Positions 50,560 through 59,796 of a stretch of DNA of 64,000 bases are shown here, in pieces. Location of the stretch: the NCBI GenBank assembly GCA_946811185.2, contig OX328113.1:930001-994000 (forward strand). Direction: 5' to 3'. Under the pieces are notes generated by a model, which did no database searches, was not told the origin of the DNA, and saw nothing but the letters and a program-made list of their open reading frames with translations. Origin of the DNA: Hippopus hippopus. Lineage: Eukaryota; Mollusca; Bivalvia; Cardiida; Cardiidae. A program made the translations under genes and the position numbers. Position 1 is the stretch's first letter. Every line of letters begins with the position of its first letter.

Positions 50560-51715
50560 AAGTCAATTTGACTTGAGGTGACAAAGTTCCGTTCCAGACA
50601 AGCAAGAAATACTGTAAAAATGAAGATCAAAGTGGAATTACTCGAAATCCGCACTAGGTAGAGTTATTGTTCATGCGCACTGTACTTAGTAATATTGCAA
50701 CAAACATGCATACCAAGTTTCAAGTCAATCGGACTGGAGATGACAAAACTATGTTCCAGACAAGCAGAAAATGCTGTAAAAATGACGATCAAAGGGAAAT
50801 AACTCTAAGACAGCACAAGGTAGAGTTATGGTTCTTTTGCACTGCACTCCGTATTATTGCAACAAACACACATGCCAAGTTTCAAGTCAATCGGACTGGA
50901 GATGACAAAGTTATGCTCCGGACAGGCAGAAAATGCTGTAAAAATGACGATCAAAGGGAAATAACTCAAAGACAGCATGAGGTAGAGTTATGGTTCTTTC
51001 GCACTGCACTTCCCCTTAATGAGATCTATCCACCCATGAAGTTTCATAACCGTAGCTAGCATAGTTTTGGAGATATGCTTTGGACAAAATTCAAGTATGA
51101 ATATAAACAAAGGGAAATGACTCAAAAATTAAGTAAGCAAGAGTTATGATTCCTGTGCACTGCACTCCCCCTTGATAAGATCTATCCACCCATGAAGTTT
51201 CATAACCTTAGCTAGTATAGTCTTGGAGATATGCTCCGGACAAAATTCAAGTATGAAAAACAACAAAGGGCAATAACTCAAAAATCAAGGAAGCAAGAGT
51301 TATGATTCCTGTGCACTGCACTCCCCCTTGATGAGATCTATCCACCCATGAAGTTTCATAACCTTAGATATTATAGTCTTGGAGATATGCTCCGGACAAA
51401 ATTCAAGTATGAAAAACAACAAAGGGCAATAAGTCAAAAATTAAGGAAGCTAGAGTTATGATTCCTGTGCACTGCACTCCCCCTTGATGAGATCTATCCA
51501 CCCATGAAGTTTCATAACCATAGCTAGTATAGTTTTGGAGATATGCTCCGCACAAAATTCAAGTATGAAAAACAACAAAGGGCAATAACTCAAAAATTAA
51601 GCAAGCGAGAGTTATGATTCCTGTGCACTGCACTCTGCCTTGATGAGATCTATCCACCCATGGAATTTCATAACCGTAGCTAGCATAGTTTTGGAGATAT
51701 GCTCCAGACAAAGAA
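50560..51715 (+). repeat. ~150-bp tandem array
   Basis: About eight units are built around gagttatgattcctgtgcac, tgagatctatccacccatga and ggagatatgctccggacaaa. The left units are a diverged subtype with caagtcaatcggactggaga. The array ends in a C/G-rich cap (cccgtccgcccgccacggg) near 51,730. The frame at 50,667-51,059 is two translated units. Confidence 0.8.
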
Positions 51716-51955
51716 TGGGGACACCTCCCACCCGTCCGCCCGCCACGGGTGATCCCATAATACGTCCCGTCTTCGACGAGCGTATAAAAATCTATTTATA
51801 TCAAAATCTACAATTAAGTATGAAGTTTATGTAATGCCAGATGTCCAGATAAGATAGTGATGGTATTCTCAGTCCATTATTTCTCTTCCCAACCCTATGT
51901 TGTAGGTACTCATTAGAATCATCTCAATGAGGCCATTGGAATGGGTACCCGTAAC

Positions 51956-53728
51956 CAGGGCCCGCGCTGCCGATCGCCATTTTCGCCAAATGCGAAAATT
52001 CTGAACAAGTGGCGAATTTTTTCTTTAACTGGCGAAAATAAGTGGCGAAAGTTTTTTTTATCGGCAATTCTCCAGTTTTTGTCTCAACTCACCAGATAAG
52101 CGAAGAAAGGGTGAAGCAGGGAACAAGCAACAATGGCTCAACTTTGCCTCGTCAAGCTTGCACGGCGAAAAAACTTCGCCTTAAAAAATTCCCGACCTGG
52201 CTATATTCACTAAATACTGGCAATCTAAGACAAAGGGTGACGCCAGTTGCACTTTATCAACTTTGTCAATTTAGACAAGACAGCAGAGTGTTATGATCCT
52301 TATCTGTTACTAACTCGCTAAATCCACCACTTTATGCCACGAAACCCTGTTTTTTTCCCCCCACAGGTAAAGCGTCTGCTTATTTGTTTAAATGACGTCA
52401 GACGATCAGTATACCTACTGATTCTCAATACATGAATAGTCGTAAAATAAAGCAGAATTACCTCTTCTTACTGCTGGAGATATTCTTTACAAATATTTTT
52501 TGATAGATTACAATGATGGATGGTAAACCAAAGGATTAAAAAATCTTGAAAACAATCATTTGCCTTCCTCACATCGGCAACTCAAGCAAAATCTGCAGTG
52601 CAGTGTTCTATTTTTAGCATTCTATTTTTAGAATACTCTACACCTTTTCCTTCCTATCAGCTACTTTATTGACTATAAAGATTACGTCTCTGTAAACCTT
52701 GTTAAGTTTAATTCTTTTAAATGTTACCAAGTCCTAGTTATGTTTTTGAATCAAGATTGTGGTTGGTCCTCATTACAGCCGTGAAGAAGTTTTTTTCTTT
52801 TCTCATCACTCTGGACATTATTTGTAATCTGATGAGAAATGTCAGGGTTTGAAGTAATGTGTGACTCTGCATCAATGGGGTCATAAATTACAAGGCAATC
52901 AAAACCCAATGGTCAGATAATGTTCTTTTGAGTCAACAAGTAGATATAAATCCTTTCTCATTTTTTTTCTTTGATAAGCAAATCATATCCAAAAGTGATA
53001 GTAAGATTCAACTGTTTTTCACTCAGGATAGGCATACAGAAATTCTTTCATCACATACTATAATTTCTCCTGTAAAGTTCATGGAAGAAATACTGTCTAC
53101 TTGCAGCACAAGTCTGCTTCTAGATTCAAACAGAATTTAACTACATTGTGATTTTACCATGTTTTTTTTTTTTAGGAATCCGCACAATGCCAACTTTTTA
53201 ACGACCTCAATAAAAGAGACTTATAAAAACATTGTGAGAAAAGAAAAAAATGCTGGTAACCAGCATTTTCTCCTTTTCAAACGATGTTTTCTATCTTATC
53301 ACAGACAACTTCTACTATTTCGGCAACATTTAAATTGATGTCTGTATATGCTTTGCGTTTGGATGTGTCTAAAATTGTGTAATGCGCTAAAGGATTAAAT
53401 CCCCATCATGATAAAAGACTTTATGTAATTTTCATTATTCATGTTTTCATGTTTGAACAAATGAATTAAAATTGAAAGAAACATAAAAAACCTTGTTCTC
53501 TGTGTCTGATACCTGAACGGAATGAACTGGGATAAATGGTGGTAAAAAGGAAAGTAGCGAAAAAGTAGAAAGAAATGGCTCATAAATTAAGAAAAGTGGT
53601 GAACGAAATGGCTAATAGATTAGGACAAATGGCGAAAAAAATGGCTCATAAATAAAAAAAGTGGCGAAAAGTTTTTTAAATTGGCGAAAATAGTGGCGAA
53701 AGAAAAAAAAAAGCCAGAGCAGGCCCTG
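51956..53728. mobile_element. CAGGG-type element with 7-bp target duplication
   Basis: The ends are cagggcccgcgctg and the complement of gagcaggccctg. ccgtaac occurs directly on both sides (51,949-51,955 and 53,729-53,735). Terminal regions are rich in tggcgaaa motifs. A family 1 MITE lies inside at 53,180-53,397. The frame at 52,042-52,296 is not recognised. Confidence 0.75.
53180..53397. mobile_element. TTAA foldback MITE, family 1 (nested)
   Basis: The hairpin gctggtaaccagcattttctcc has decayed outer ends (taggaatccgcac / gcgctaaaggattaaa). Confidence 0.55.
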
Positions 53729-54059
53729 CCGTAACATAGGGTTTAGTGGAGAATTATTAATATTTTCAATTTTGAAATCCAAATCCCTCCCTCTATCTGA
53801 AACTCTGTAATGCTGTTTTCAAATTTGGTGGTCTGATACCTTTTAATTTCTTTCAACCAATAAAATTTTTTGTCAGGATATGCTCTTAAGAACCACTGCA
53901 TCAATCATGTATCGATTATGCAAATGAAGTTTCCAGAGAGAGCAAGTAGTCTCTTGGTTTTAACAAAGGGACTCGTTTTCATTTTCCTTGTCACTTAAAG
54001 TTTCAGTAAAAGTTAATTTTTGTTTCTGAAGATTTTCTGTGTAATAAATGATTCATGCA

Positions 54060-54320
54060 CTGGTAAAAGGAGGCCCAAGGCATCTCTGTAAAGCATGCTG
54101 CCAAGAAAGACATCACGTAATCATGAACCCATAAAATCACATTTTGTCTACCATCAACTCCATCTGGAGACAGAAAGATCCTTTGTCATGCAGAAAATCT
54201 ACAAATAACAAAAAGTTTCAATCCATTTCAGCCTGTGCGGACTGCCAAGGCTGATATGGGTCGATACTTTTTTTGCAGTTGCATTAAGCTCCCTTTTCAC
54301 ACAACATGGCTCATATCTAA
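54060..54320 (+). repeat. Dispersed repeat (paralogue of 11,860-12,110)
   Basis: Same order of shared blocks as at 11,860-12,110, ending in agctcccttttcacacaaca. Confidence 0.5.
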
Positions 54321-54496
54321 TCATACTTATTAGTGTTTCACAAGAAATTTTGATGTGAGGCATAATACATACCACTAGCAAATACAAAAAGTTCTATAAG
54401 TACTACAAGTACTGTAAGTTGTTCTTCAGGTACCAACTCCACTTGATACACAGGCTTCTTCTCACTTTTATCACCGGTTTGAATTAAAACTGCAAT

Positions 54497-55352
54497 GTTC
54501 TGCCGAGGATTTTAAAAAGTAGAGACAAATGTCTCACTTGTCCAGAAAAGTTTGAGACATTTTTAAAAATTCGGGGACAAAATCTAGTATGCATTAACAT
54601 GCTTTAAAAGTAAGAAATTGAAATTAGTTCCACATACTTGTTAATTGCTATGTTCTCTTTCACTGGCCAAAATGTGGATTTAAATGCAACTAACACGGCT
54701 GATTACTTCTCATTGAGACTTTCCCTACTTTACAATCTTAAAATCTCCCATGGTGGTTGATCTACGACAGACATTCTCTGCACGTCGAACATAGAGTAGT
54801 AGTTCTGGAGTTGCATGTTTTTTTTTTTTCAGTAAATGGATACTTTTTGAGTTTTTTTTAAACACATTTTACAACCCATAAAGTTGCAGTCCCGATCATA
54901 CATAGAATATTCTTTTAAATACTATGAACTGTCGTACAGGTATTTTTTACTATCTTTTGAAGATGTTGATTGAGTGGGAGGAGTACTGGGCATCAGAACA
55001 TTATCGGACTTTGAGCTCTGATTGTTGGTATGCTTTGGCTGACCATGGAAGCTTTGGATAGTACCTGGCTTTTTCGCGACAAAACCATTTTCCGACTGAG
55101 ATTGCAGAAGATACTTCGTCATGACAGTAAAGTACACAATCAATACTTGGTTGATGTTTTCGGTCTGCGTCCAATCAAATATCATTTTGCATATATGCAC
55201 CTTCGGTGCCCATGAAAAACACTAAATTGTAATAGTTAAGTAGCCGATTCCGTGATTTTTGATATGCGACAGGAATCGCCTTTTACCAATTTTTTCTGCG
55301 ACATTTTGAATTTTTTAGCGAGAAAATCACAAATACGCGGCCTCGGCAGAAC
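54497..55352. mobile_element. Possible small DNA transposon
   Basis: Inverted ends gttctgccgagg (54,497) and cctcggcagaac (to 55,352). The flanks actgcaat and actgaaac match at six of eight positions. The minus-strand frame at 54,922-55,200 is Ser/Lys-rich and unassigned. Confidence 0.45.
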
Positions 55353-55498
55353 ACTGAAACTGTAATACATAATAACATCTGATTTATAAAAATATAGTGC
55401 ATTTGATGATCTAGACAGAATCTGAGTCCATATACACCAACCATTCTCAAGAACATTCTTTGTCTTATTCTCCAGATTTTTAACACACCAGTAGTAAA

Positions 55499-55551
55499 GG
55501 AAGAGAGTATGGGATCTACCCAGGCCGGGGGTAGATCCCATACTCTCTTCC
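55499..55551. repeat. Perfect 23-bp-arm palindrome
   Basis: The arms ggaagagagtatgggatctac(cc) and their exact complement are separated by a 7-bp centre, aggccgg. It lies about 300 bp outside the iteron array of the viral-like element and could form a cruciform. A terminus or rearrangement point is possible. Confidence 0.8.
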
Positions 55552-55643
55552 CTGAGCGCCCTATATCACCGTCCCTGACAAAAAATGTGTCCCTATATGC
55601 TGTCCCCGAAAGATTTTTTTTTATTTTGTCCGTATGGTAACGT

Positions 55644-55806
55644 CCCTGAGAGGGATTTAGCATTCAAAATGGCGGCCGTGTGGATGGCACTCTGGGGACA
55701 AAAATGCCCCAGGCTCCCGTCCCTGAGCGGAATTTTTTGCAAAAAAGGGAAAAGGGGGGGGAGTTTTTCCCAGGCTCTCTACCCTGAGAGGGATTTAGCA
55801 TTCAAA
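55644..55806 (+). repeat. Direct repeats of 25 bp
   Basis: A 25-bp block starting ccctgagagggatttagc occurs at 55,644-55,668 and, with no differences, at 55,782-55,806. Related cgtccctgag motifs occur near 55,550, 55,575 and 55,720. Confidence 0.75.
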
Positions 55807-55854
55807 GTGTCGATCTTATGACTGACAGGCTGGGTAAAAAATGGTCGGATCACT

Positions 55855-56296
55855 GAGTTGGACTTAGTTTTTTCACCCTATGGATGATTTTTTTCTCTTT
55901 CTAATTGCCTGACCATTGAGTTGGACTTAGACTTTTTTCTGCATCTCTATGAATGATTTCTAAATGTCTGAGCACTGAGTTGAACTTAGACTTTTTTTTA
56001 CCCTATGTATGATTTCTAAATGTCTAACCATTGAGTTGGACTTAGTCTTTTTTTCCCCCTATGAATGAATTCTCTTTTTAATTGCCTAAGCATTGAGTTG
56101 GACTTAGACTTTTTTCTTCCCCTATGAATGATTTCTAAATGTCTGACCATTGAGTTGGACTTAGTCTTTTTACATCTCTATGAATGATTTTCTCTCTTTC
56201 TAAATGCCTGGACATTGAGTTGGACTTAGTCTTTTTTGCAATTATGAATGATTTTTTCTCTAAAAGACTGAGCACTGAGTTGGACTTAGTCTTTTT
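55855..56296. repeat. Eight ~60-bp iterons at the left end of the element
   Basis: The core gagttggacttag starts at 55,855, 55,918, 55,977, 56,033, 56,095, 56,152, 56,217 and 56,277, usually followed by (t/a)ctttttt. Between cores, ctatgaatgatttctaaatg is a conserved linker. The spacing is 56-65 bp. The core contains gacttagtc, an odd-length palindrome. Possible roles are a terminal-repeat component, replication or packaging signal, or transcription end region. Confidence 0.85.
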
Positions 56297-56370
56297 CTGA
56301 GTTTTTTTGCTCTTTGCAGTATAACTCTCTGGAGTATAACTCTTTTGGAGTGCAACTCTTCTAAAAGAAA

Positions 56371-56646
56371 GAAGTTTGACAATTTGAAGAAATGACAATT
56401 TTGAAGAAAGATAGAACTTTCGTGGTAATGGTTAGTCCTGAAAAGAACTGTTGGGTTAGCTCTGAAAAGAGCTGTGACAATTTGAAGAAATGACAACTTG
56501 AAGATAGAACTTTCGTCTGATAGCTTGAAGGTAGAACTTTCGTCTGACATCTTGAAGATAGAACTTTCGTGGTAGATGGTTAGTCCTGAAAAAGGACTGT
56601 TGGGTTAGCTCTGAAAAGAACTGTTGGGTTAGCCCTTAAAAGGGCT
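56371..56646 (-). terminator. Cluster of five histone-type 3' stem-loops
   Basis: On the minus strand, 6-bp stems with four-base loops occur at 56,631-56,646 (loop UUUA), 56,607-56,622, 56,458-56,473 and 56,434-56,449 (all UUUC). One has a five-base loop at 56,582-56,598. The hairpins at 56,607-56,622, 56,631-56,646 and 56,434-56,449 are followed or preceded by AACCCA spacers. Two stems carry G-U pairs that would be A-C mismatches on the plus strand, so the minus RNA is the folded form. Between hairpins, cgaaagttctatcttcaag units repeat. The whole module is duplicated once. The first hairpin lies about 50 nt after the stop codon of the last gene. The shape matches the metazoan histone mRNA stem-loop except that the outer pair is A-U, not G-C. 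Confidence 0.75.
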
Positions 56647-56697
56647 GTTTTGTTTTGGAGGCTGTGTTTTTTTCGTCTCACGTTGTTTTTTCCACTT

Positions 56698-57003
56698 CTA
56701 ATGACAGCATCCGAAATTCGCTTGACAAATGGGGCATGTTTCAACTCTTTTTCTGATTACCATTGCTCCATTACCGAAAGTAATCTTCCTCCCAAATTCG
56801 ATATCAACCAAAATGACATCCGGTGTTGTCTTTAAAAATAGTTGAACTAATCTTTCGCCGAGATCTTTGTATGGCTGTGTTATACGTTGTAGTTGGTTTT
56901 GTTCCTCCTCTCCTACGAAATGAGTGTTTAGTTGTAATAACTGTTGACCTGCATTCAAATAGTCTTGGAGAGCCTCACGTAGTTGATAATTTATCTCCTC
57001 CAT
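56698..57003 (-). CDS. Small Cys-tailed protein, unknown function
   Basis: 101 aa. The first 60 residues are predicted helical and Gln/Leu-rich, including DYLNAGQQLLQLNTHF. A short beta-like stretch (DVILVDIEFGRKI) follows and the protein ends CPICQANFGCCH, with Cys90, 93, 99 and 100 and His101, which could bind a metal. It is the last gene of the block. A TATAAAAG box lies about 110 bp upstream and three 19-bp repeats sit directly before the ATG. The histone-type stem-loops follow it. I do not recognise the family, but the position and intact frame argue for a real gene. Confidence 0.7.
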   Translation of the reverse strand: MEEINYQLREALQDYLNAGQQLLQLNTHFVGEEEQNQLQRITQPYKDLGERLVQLFLKTTPDVILVDIEFGRKITFGNGAMVIRKRVETCPICQANFGCCH

Positions 57004-57057
57004 ATTGATACTGCTTCCGAATATTGATACTGCTTCCGAATATTGATACCGCTTTCG
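57003..57057 (-). repeat. Three 19-bp tandem repeats before the ATG
   Basis: The unit atattgatactgcttccga occurs three times, the third slightly diverged (ataccgctttcga), in the 5' leader of the small Cys-tailed gene. Function unknown. Confidence 0.8.
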
Positions 57058-57112
57058 AAGTGTTCGTTAGCTGAGAGTCAAAAAATGATGAATGTATGGA
57101 AATAACGCAGGG

Positions 57113-57120
57113 CTTTTATA
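57113..57120 (-). promoter_or_regulatory. TATA box of the last gene
   Basis: TATAAAAG on the minus strand, about 110 bp upstream of the ATG at 57,003, in an otherwise unassigned 360-bp interval. No other gap in the block is long enough for such a separate promoter. Confidence 0.55.
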
Positions 57121-57298
57121 CGTTTAAGGAGGATTGAAATTTTTTAAAGAGCTCGGCCAGGGTAGAAAACACATACATTTTTCCATGCTACGTTTCATGC
57201 TAATATAGCAAAAAAGTTATGAGACGCTGTATGGGAAAAATGTAGACAGAACAAGTCTTGGGAAAAACAGAATGAAAAAGTCTATTGTTTTTTGAACT
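57121..57298. other. Intergenic stretch inside the element
   Basis: About 180 bp between the TATA box and the polyadenylation signal of the protease gene. No frame or repeat is recognised. Confidence 0.4.
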
Positions 57299-57308
57299 TT
57301 TATTTATT
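57299..57308 (-). terminator. Polyadenylation signal after the protease gene
   Basis: AATAAATAAA on the minus strand, about 115 nt downstream of the protease stop codon. Between them are acaatgaacatatttacaat direct repeats. This is a conventional 3' end, unlike the stem-loops after the capsid gene and the last gene. Confidence 0.6.
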
Positions 57309-57424
57309 GAACAGAACTGAACAATGAACATATTTACAATGAACATATTTTACAATGACCTGTAAAAAAAGACAAAAAATGAAATATTTACAATGAATTG
57401 ATAGCAAAAAAAGAAGATCATTTT

Positions 57425-57928
57425 TCACTGTTTGTAGGTTTGAGTCTCTGAAATTTTCTTGTATAGAATTCCGTAGTGTTGATTAAACCACAATGATACA
57501 TCTCGATCGTTTCGATGGTGTTTCGTTGAGAGGAATTTCTGTTGAAGATATTTCTGTATATTGTATCCTCTAGCAGCAGCATCCAATACAAAGATACAGT
57601 AAAGTCCGCAAACTTTACCCTGTAGACTCTGAAGAGTTTGTCGATTGTATCTCCACGTTGAAGAATGATTGTCTAAAAAGTTAATGATTTCTGGTTCAAG
57701 TGGTGGTAGTCCATACGAATCAAAGTATAGCACATTGTCATTATTGTTGAATATCACTGCCACCCAGTGTTCTCCTGGTTTATTTGATCTCTCTGTATTC
57801 ACAATGTAAGCTTTCACATGATTTGGTTTCTGTCGAGGCAACTGATCTTTTGCACAGACTTTCGCCTGTAGATTTTTTATCCAGGTTCCGTGATCTAATA
57901 TGTATTGAATTTCATAAGTATACATCAC
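57425..57928 (-). CDS. Adenain/Ulp1-type cysteine protease
   Basis: 167 aa, single domain. The catalytic set is visible in order: His54 in GEHWVAV, Asp70 in LYFDSYG, an oxyanion Gln (Gln100 or Gln103) in LQSLQGKV, and nucleophile Cys107 in VCGLYC. This H-D-Q-C order is that of the adenovirus protease / Ulp1 superfamily. In Mavericks and adenoviruses the enzyme matures virion proteins, and here it sits one gene downstream of the capsid block. Two Met codons open the frame (57,928 and 57,925). It lies 8 nt after the Cys/His protein gene and has its own polyadenylation signal. All key residues are present, so it should be active. Confidence 0.9.
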   Translation of the reverse strand: MMYTYEIQYILDHGTWIKNLQAKVCAKDQLPRQKPNHVKAYIVNTERSNKPGEHWVAVIFNNNDNVLYFDSYGLPPLEPEIINFLDNHSSTWRYNRQTLQSLQGKVCGLYCIFVLDAAARGYNIQKYLQQKFLSTKHHRNDRDVSLWFNQHYGILYKKISETQTYKQ

Positions 57929-57936
57929 GTTTTTTC

Positions 57937-58401
57937 TTAGTCACTTTCTTCCCAGGATTGTTTTACTTTGTTACACCAGTTATGTAACCAAGACGAATCC
58001 ACAAATTCAGATAAAATGTTTTGTTTTATATCCTTCCACAATCTGTAGGTTTCCACATAGTCACTGTCCTCGAGTTTCATTTCCATTAATTCAGGATACC
58101 ATTTTTCCATGATTTTGTATGGATTTAATTCCATCATAGCTTTTTCTATGAACATATCCGTATGTTCTTGTCTGTTCTTAAATAAACACAGGTCGTGCTG
58201 TATTTGACTGGGGTGGTCCACTTGACATCCGTAACACTGGTTGCGAACTTCACTGGCAATAAGATTTTGTAATTCTTCAATCATATGTTTTTCGAAGCTA
58301 TTGTGAATGTCATTTTTCCGAGTAGAAATGCACTTTGAAGTAGAATATTTCACTTTTTCTGCTTCTTCTCTCAGTGATATAGCAAATCTGAGTCCAAGCA
58401 T
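57937..58401 (-). CDS. Cys/His-rich protein of the element, unknown function
   Basis: 154 aa. A probable metal site sits at residues 56-72 (Cys56, Cys59, His63, His69, Cys72; NQCYGCQVDHPSQIQHDLC). The rest is helical and acidic, with Trp-rich segments near the C-terminus. I have seen CYGC-HPSQ-H proteins next to F54H12.2-like capsid genes in other animal genomes, but their role is not known to me. The gene starts 23 nt after a histone-type stem-loop belonging to the capsid gene, and 8 nt separate it from the protease. Confidence 0.8.
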   Translation of the reverse strand: MLGLRFAISLREEAEKVKYSTSKCISTRKNDIHNSFEKHMIEELQNLIASEVRNQCYGCQVDHPSQIQHDLCLFKNRQEHTDMFIEKAMMELNPYKIMEKWYPELMEMKLEDSDYVETYRLWKDIKQNILSEFVDSSWLHNWCNKVKQSWEESD

Positions 58402-58423
58402 CGTTTTTCTATATATGCTCTTT

Positions 58424-58439
58424 AGTCCTGAAAAGGACT
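58424..58439 (-). terminator. Histone-type stem-loop after the capsid gene
   Basis: The minus strand reads AGUCCU-UUUC-AGGACU, a perfect 6-bp stem with the UUUC loop, preceded by AAAAAAC and followed by UAAAGAGC. It lies 29 nt after the capsid stop codon, a spacing typical of histone mRNAs. It is the same kind of hairpin as the five at 56,434-56,646. Confidence 0.75.
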
Positions 58440-58467
58440 GTTTTTTCTGATGTGATTTTTTCCGAAG

Positions 58468-59775
58468 TTAGTAATCTGTGATGATTTCTCTCAAACTGTT
58501 GATCTCGATCTGATTGTCAAATTCAGCAAAAACAATAACGTTGACCACTGCTGCCAAGGCTTGGGCGAATTGAAGCTCAATTCGAAGACTTCCAGTTTTT
58601 ATAGGGTGAAGTTGACCTTCTTCACTGCCTTGATCGGCTGTCAAATCGTAACCCCACAAACAGTATCCACCAGCATAATCTTCTTTGGCAATATCAAATG
58701 ATTTATTGAGTCCGAAGGCTGAGACAGCCTGATACATTGACAAATATGATTTCAAATACAAACCATTTTCAAAGTCAGGCTCAAAGGGTCTGTTATGAAT
58801 ACTGTGACCATTACATGATACATCTATTTTTGACAGATTGAAATGTTGGAAGAAAAATGGATTGGTATCATAACCTCCATTATAACTAGCATTTGTTACC
58901 ATTGCAATGAAAATACGTTTCGGAAGCTGTCCTTGAAACAAATGATCTTCAACTTTAGACTGAAGTCCCATGCCAATGGTAAAAGTCTTTACTTCTACTC
59001 TGCGGATAGGAATTTTCATGTTTTGCTGAGAAATAATTTGATTTAGATCATTCGCAACAACAGGCAACAATTCAACATTTCGCATATGCAGACTGACTGT
59101 TTCCAGTACAATTTTTGTATCTGGTGCACCAGTACCTCCCGTAAGACAAAAGTTTGATGAAGCTCTGTTTAATCTAAGTCTGATTTCAATACCGTTAGGT
59201 AAATATTTTTCTTGCTGAAATAGATCAAGATGCAATCGTCCGAAAAGCTCTGCAGTTCTGCTTAGTGCGATTACAGCGATTCTTCCTCGTAATCCTTCAT
59301 TATTCCCATCATGGTTGAGTGCTTCGAATTGTCCACTGGTGTCTTCGGTCCAAAGTACACCACCTTTTAAAAACGTAGTCTTGCAGTCGGCATTATATGA
59401 CAGAAGATTTTCGATATATGCTCTGTATGGATAGGTGTCTGAATTACTATTGATTAGTTTATTATTTAGATACAAATCGATACTGCTAAACATACTGTGC
59501 ATGAAATTGTTTACAGGGGCTACATTTGAGCCGGCATCTAAGTTGCTGCCATCTGCTTTAACGATTTTGAATTTGATATACAAATACGATTGTGATAAAT
59601 CTGTCCAATGTTCGGTTTGAGGTGGTATGATGAATTCTATCGGTGAATTGTTTGTCAAAGATGATATTGGAAAATGTTCAACCCATTGGCTTTCTTGCAT
59701 CGTTGTCAATGTGGGTGGTACAGAAAGAACATCGAGTTCTGATTTACTGCATTCGCAAGATCCACTTTGCATCAT
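58468..59775 (-). CDS. Major capsid-like protein (F54H12.2 family)
   Basis: 435 aa, intact. It belongs to the family annotated in animals as uncharacterized protein F54H12.2-like. Hallmarks are APVNNFMHSMFSSIDLYLN (86-104), TYPYRAYIENLLSY (114-127), a GRLHLDLFQQEKYLPNG segment, RRVEVKTFTI, LPKRIFIAMV, RPFEPDFENGLYLKSY and a C-terminal VNVIVFAEFDNQIEI. The length and beta-rich alternation fit a double jelly-roll capsid, and the neighbours (protease, minor-capsid-like, integrase) support this. The capsid role is inference, not shown by the sequence itself. The gene begins 21 nt after the preceding frame and ends before the histone-type stem-loop at 58,424-58,439. No stop or frameshift is present, so selection has been recent. 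Confidence 0.85.
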   Translation of the reverse strand: MMQSGSCECSKSELDVLSVPPTLTTMQESQWVEHFPISSLTNNSPIEFIIPPQTEHWTDLSQSYLYIKFKIVKADGSNLDAGSNVAPVNNFMHSMFSSIDLYLNNKLINSNSDTYPYRAYIENLLSYNADCKTTFLKGGVLWTEDTSGQFEALNHDGNNEGLRGRIAVIALSRTAELFGRLHLDLFQQEKYLPNGIEIRLRLNRASSNFCLTGGTGAPDTKIVLETVSLHMRNVELLPVVANDLNQIISQQNMKIPIRRVEVKTFTIGMGLQSKVEDHLFQGQLPKRIFIAMVTNASYNGGYDTNPFFFQHFNLSKIDVSCNGHSIHNRPFEPDFENGLYLKSYLSMYQAVSAFGLNKSFDIAKEDYAGGYCLWGYDLTADQGSEEGQLHPIKTGSLRIELQFAQALAAVVNVIVFAEFDNQIEINSLREIITDY

Positions 59776-59796
59776 TTTTAAAAAAGATTTTTTCTC

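Larger units (their letters stand above)
51844..53806. mobile_element. Foldback MITE family 3 split by another element
   Basis: The left half (51,844-51,955) and right half (53,729-53,806) together match the intact copy at 33,919-34,100. The break is at gggtacccgtaac / ccgtaacataggg. Confidence 0.7.

Noticed and set aside
50667..51059. 130-aa frame with repeated KFQVNRTGDDK
   Set aside because: It is two translated units of the ~150-bp tandem array.
54922..55200. 92-aa Ser/Lys-rich minus-strand frame
   Set aside because: It lies inside a candidate small transposon. No family signature or second exon was found.
56135..56550. Two minus-strand frames of 87 and 96 aa
   Set aside because: They translate the iterons and the stem-loop module. 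Repeated KTKSNS and DESSTFKLS-like motifs come from the DNA repeats.
56434..56646. Hairpins as bacterial-type intrinsic terminators or random inverted repeats
   Set aside because: The setting is eukaryotic, and loop, stem length and flanks match the histone-mRNA element. G-U pairs favour the sense RNA.
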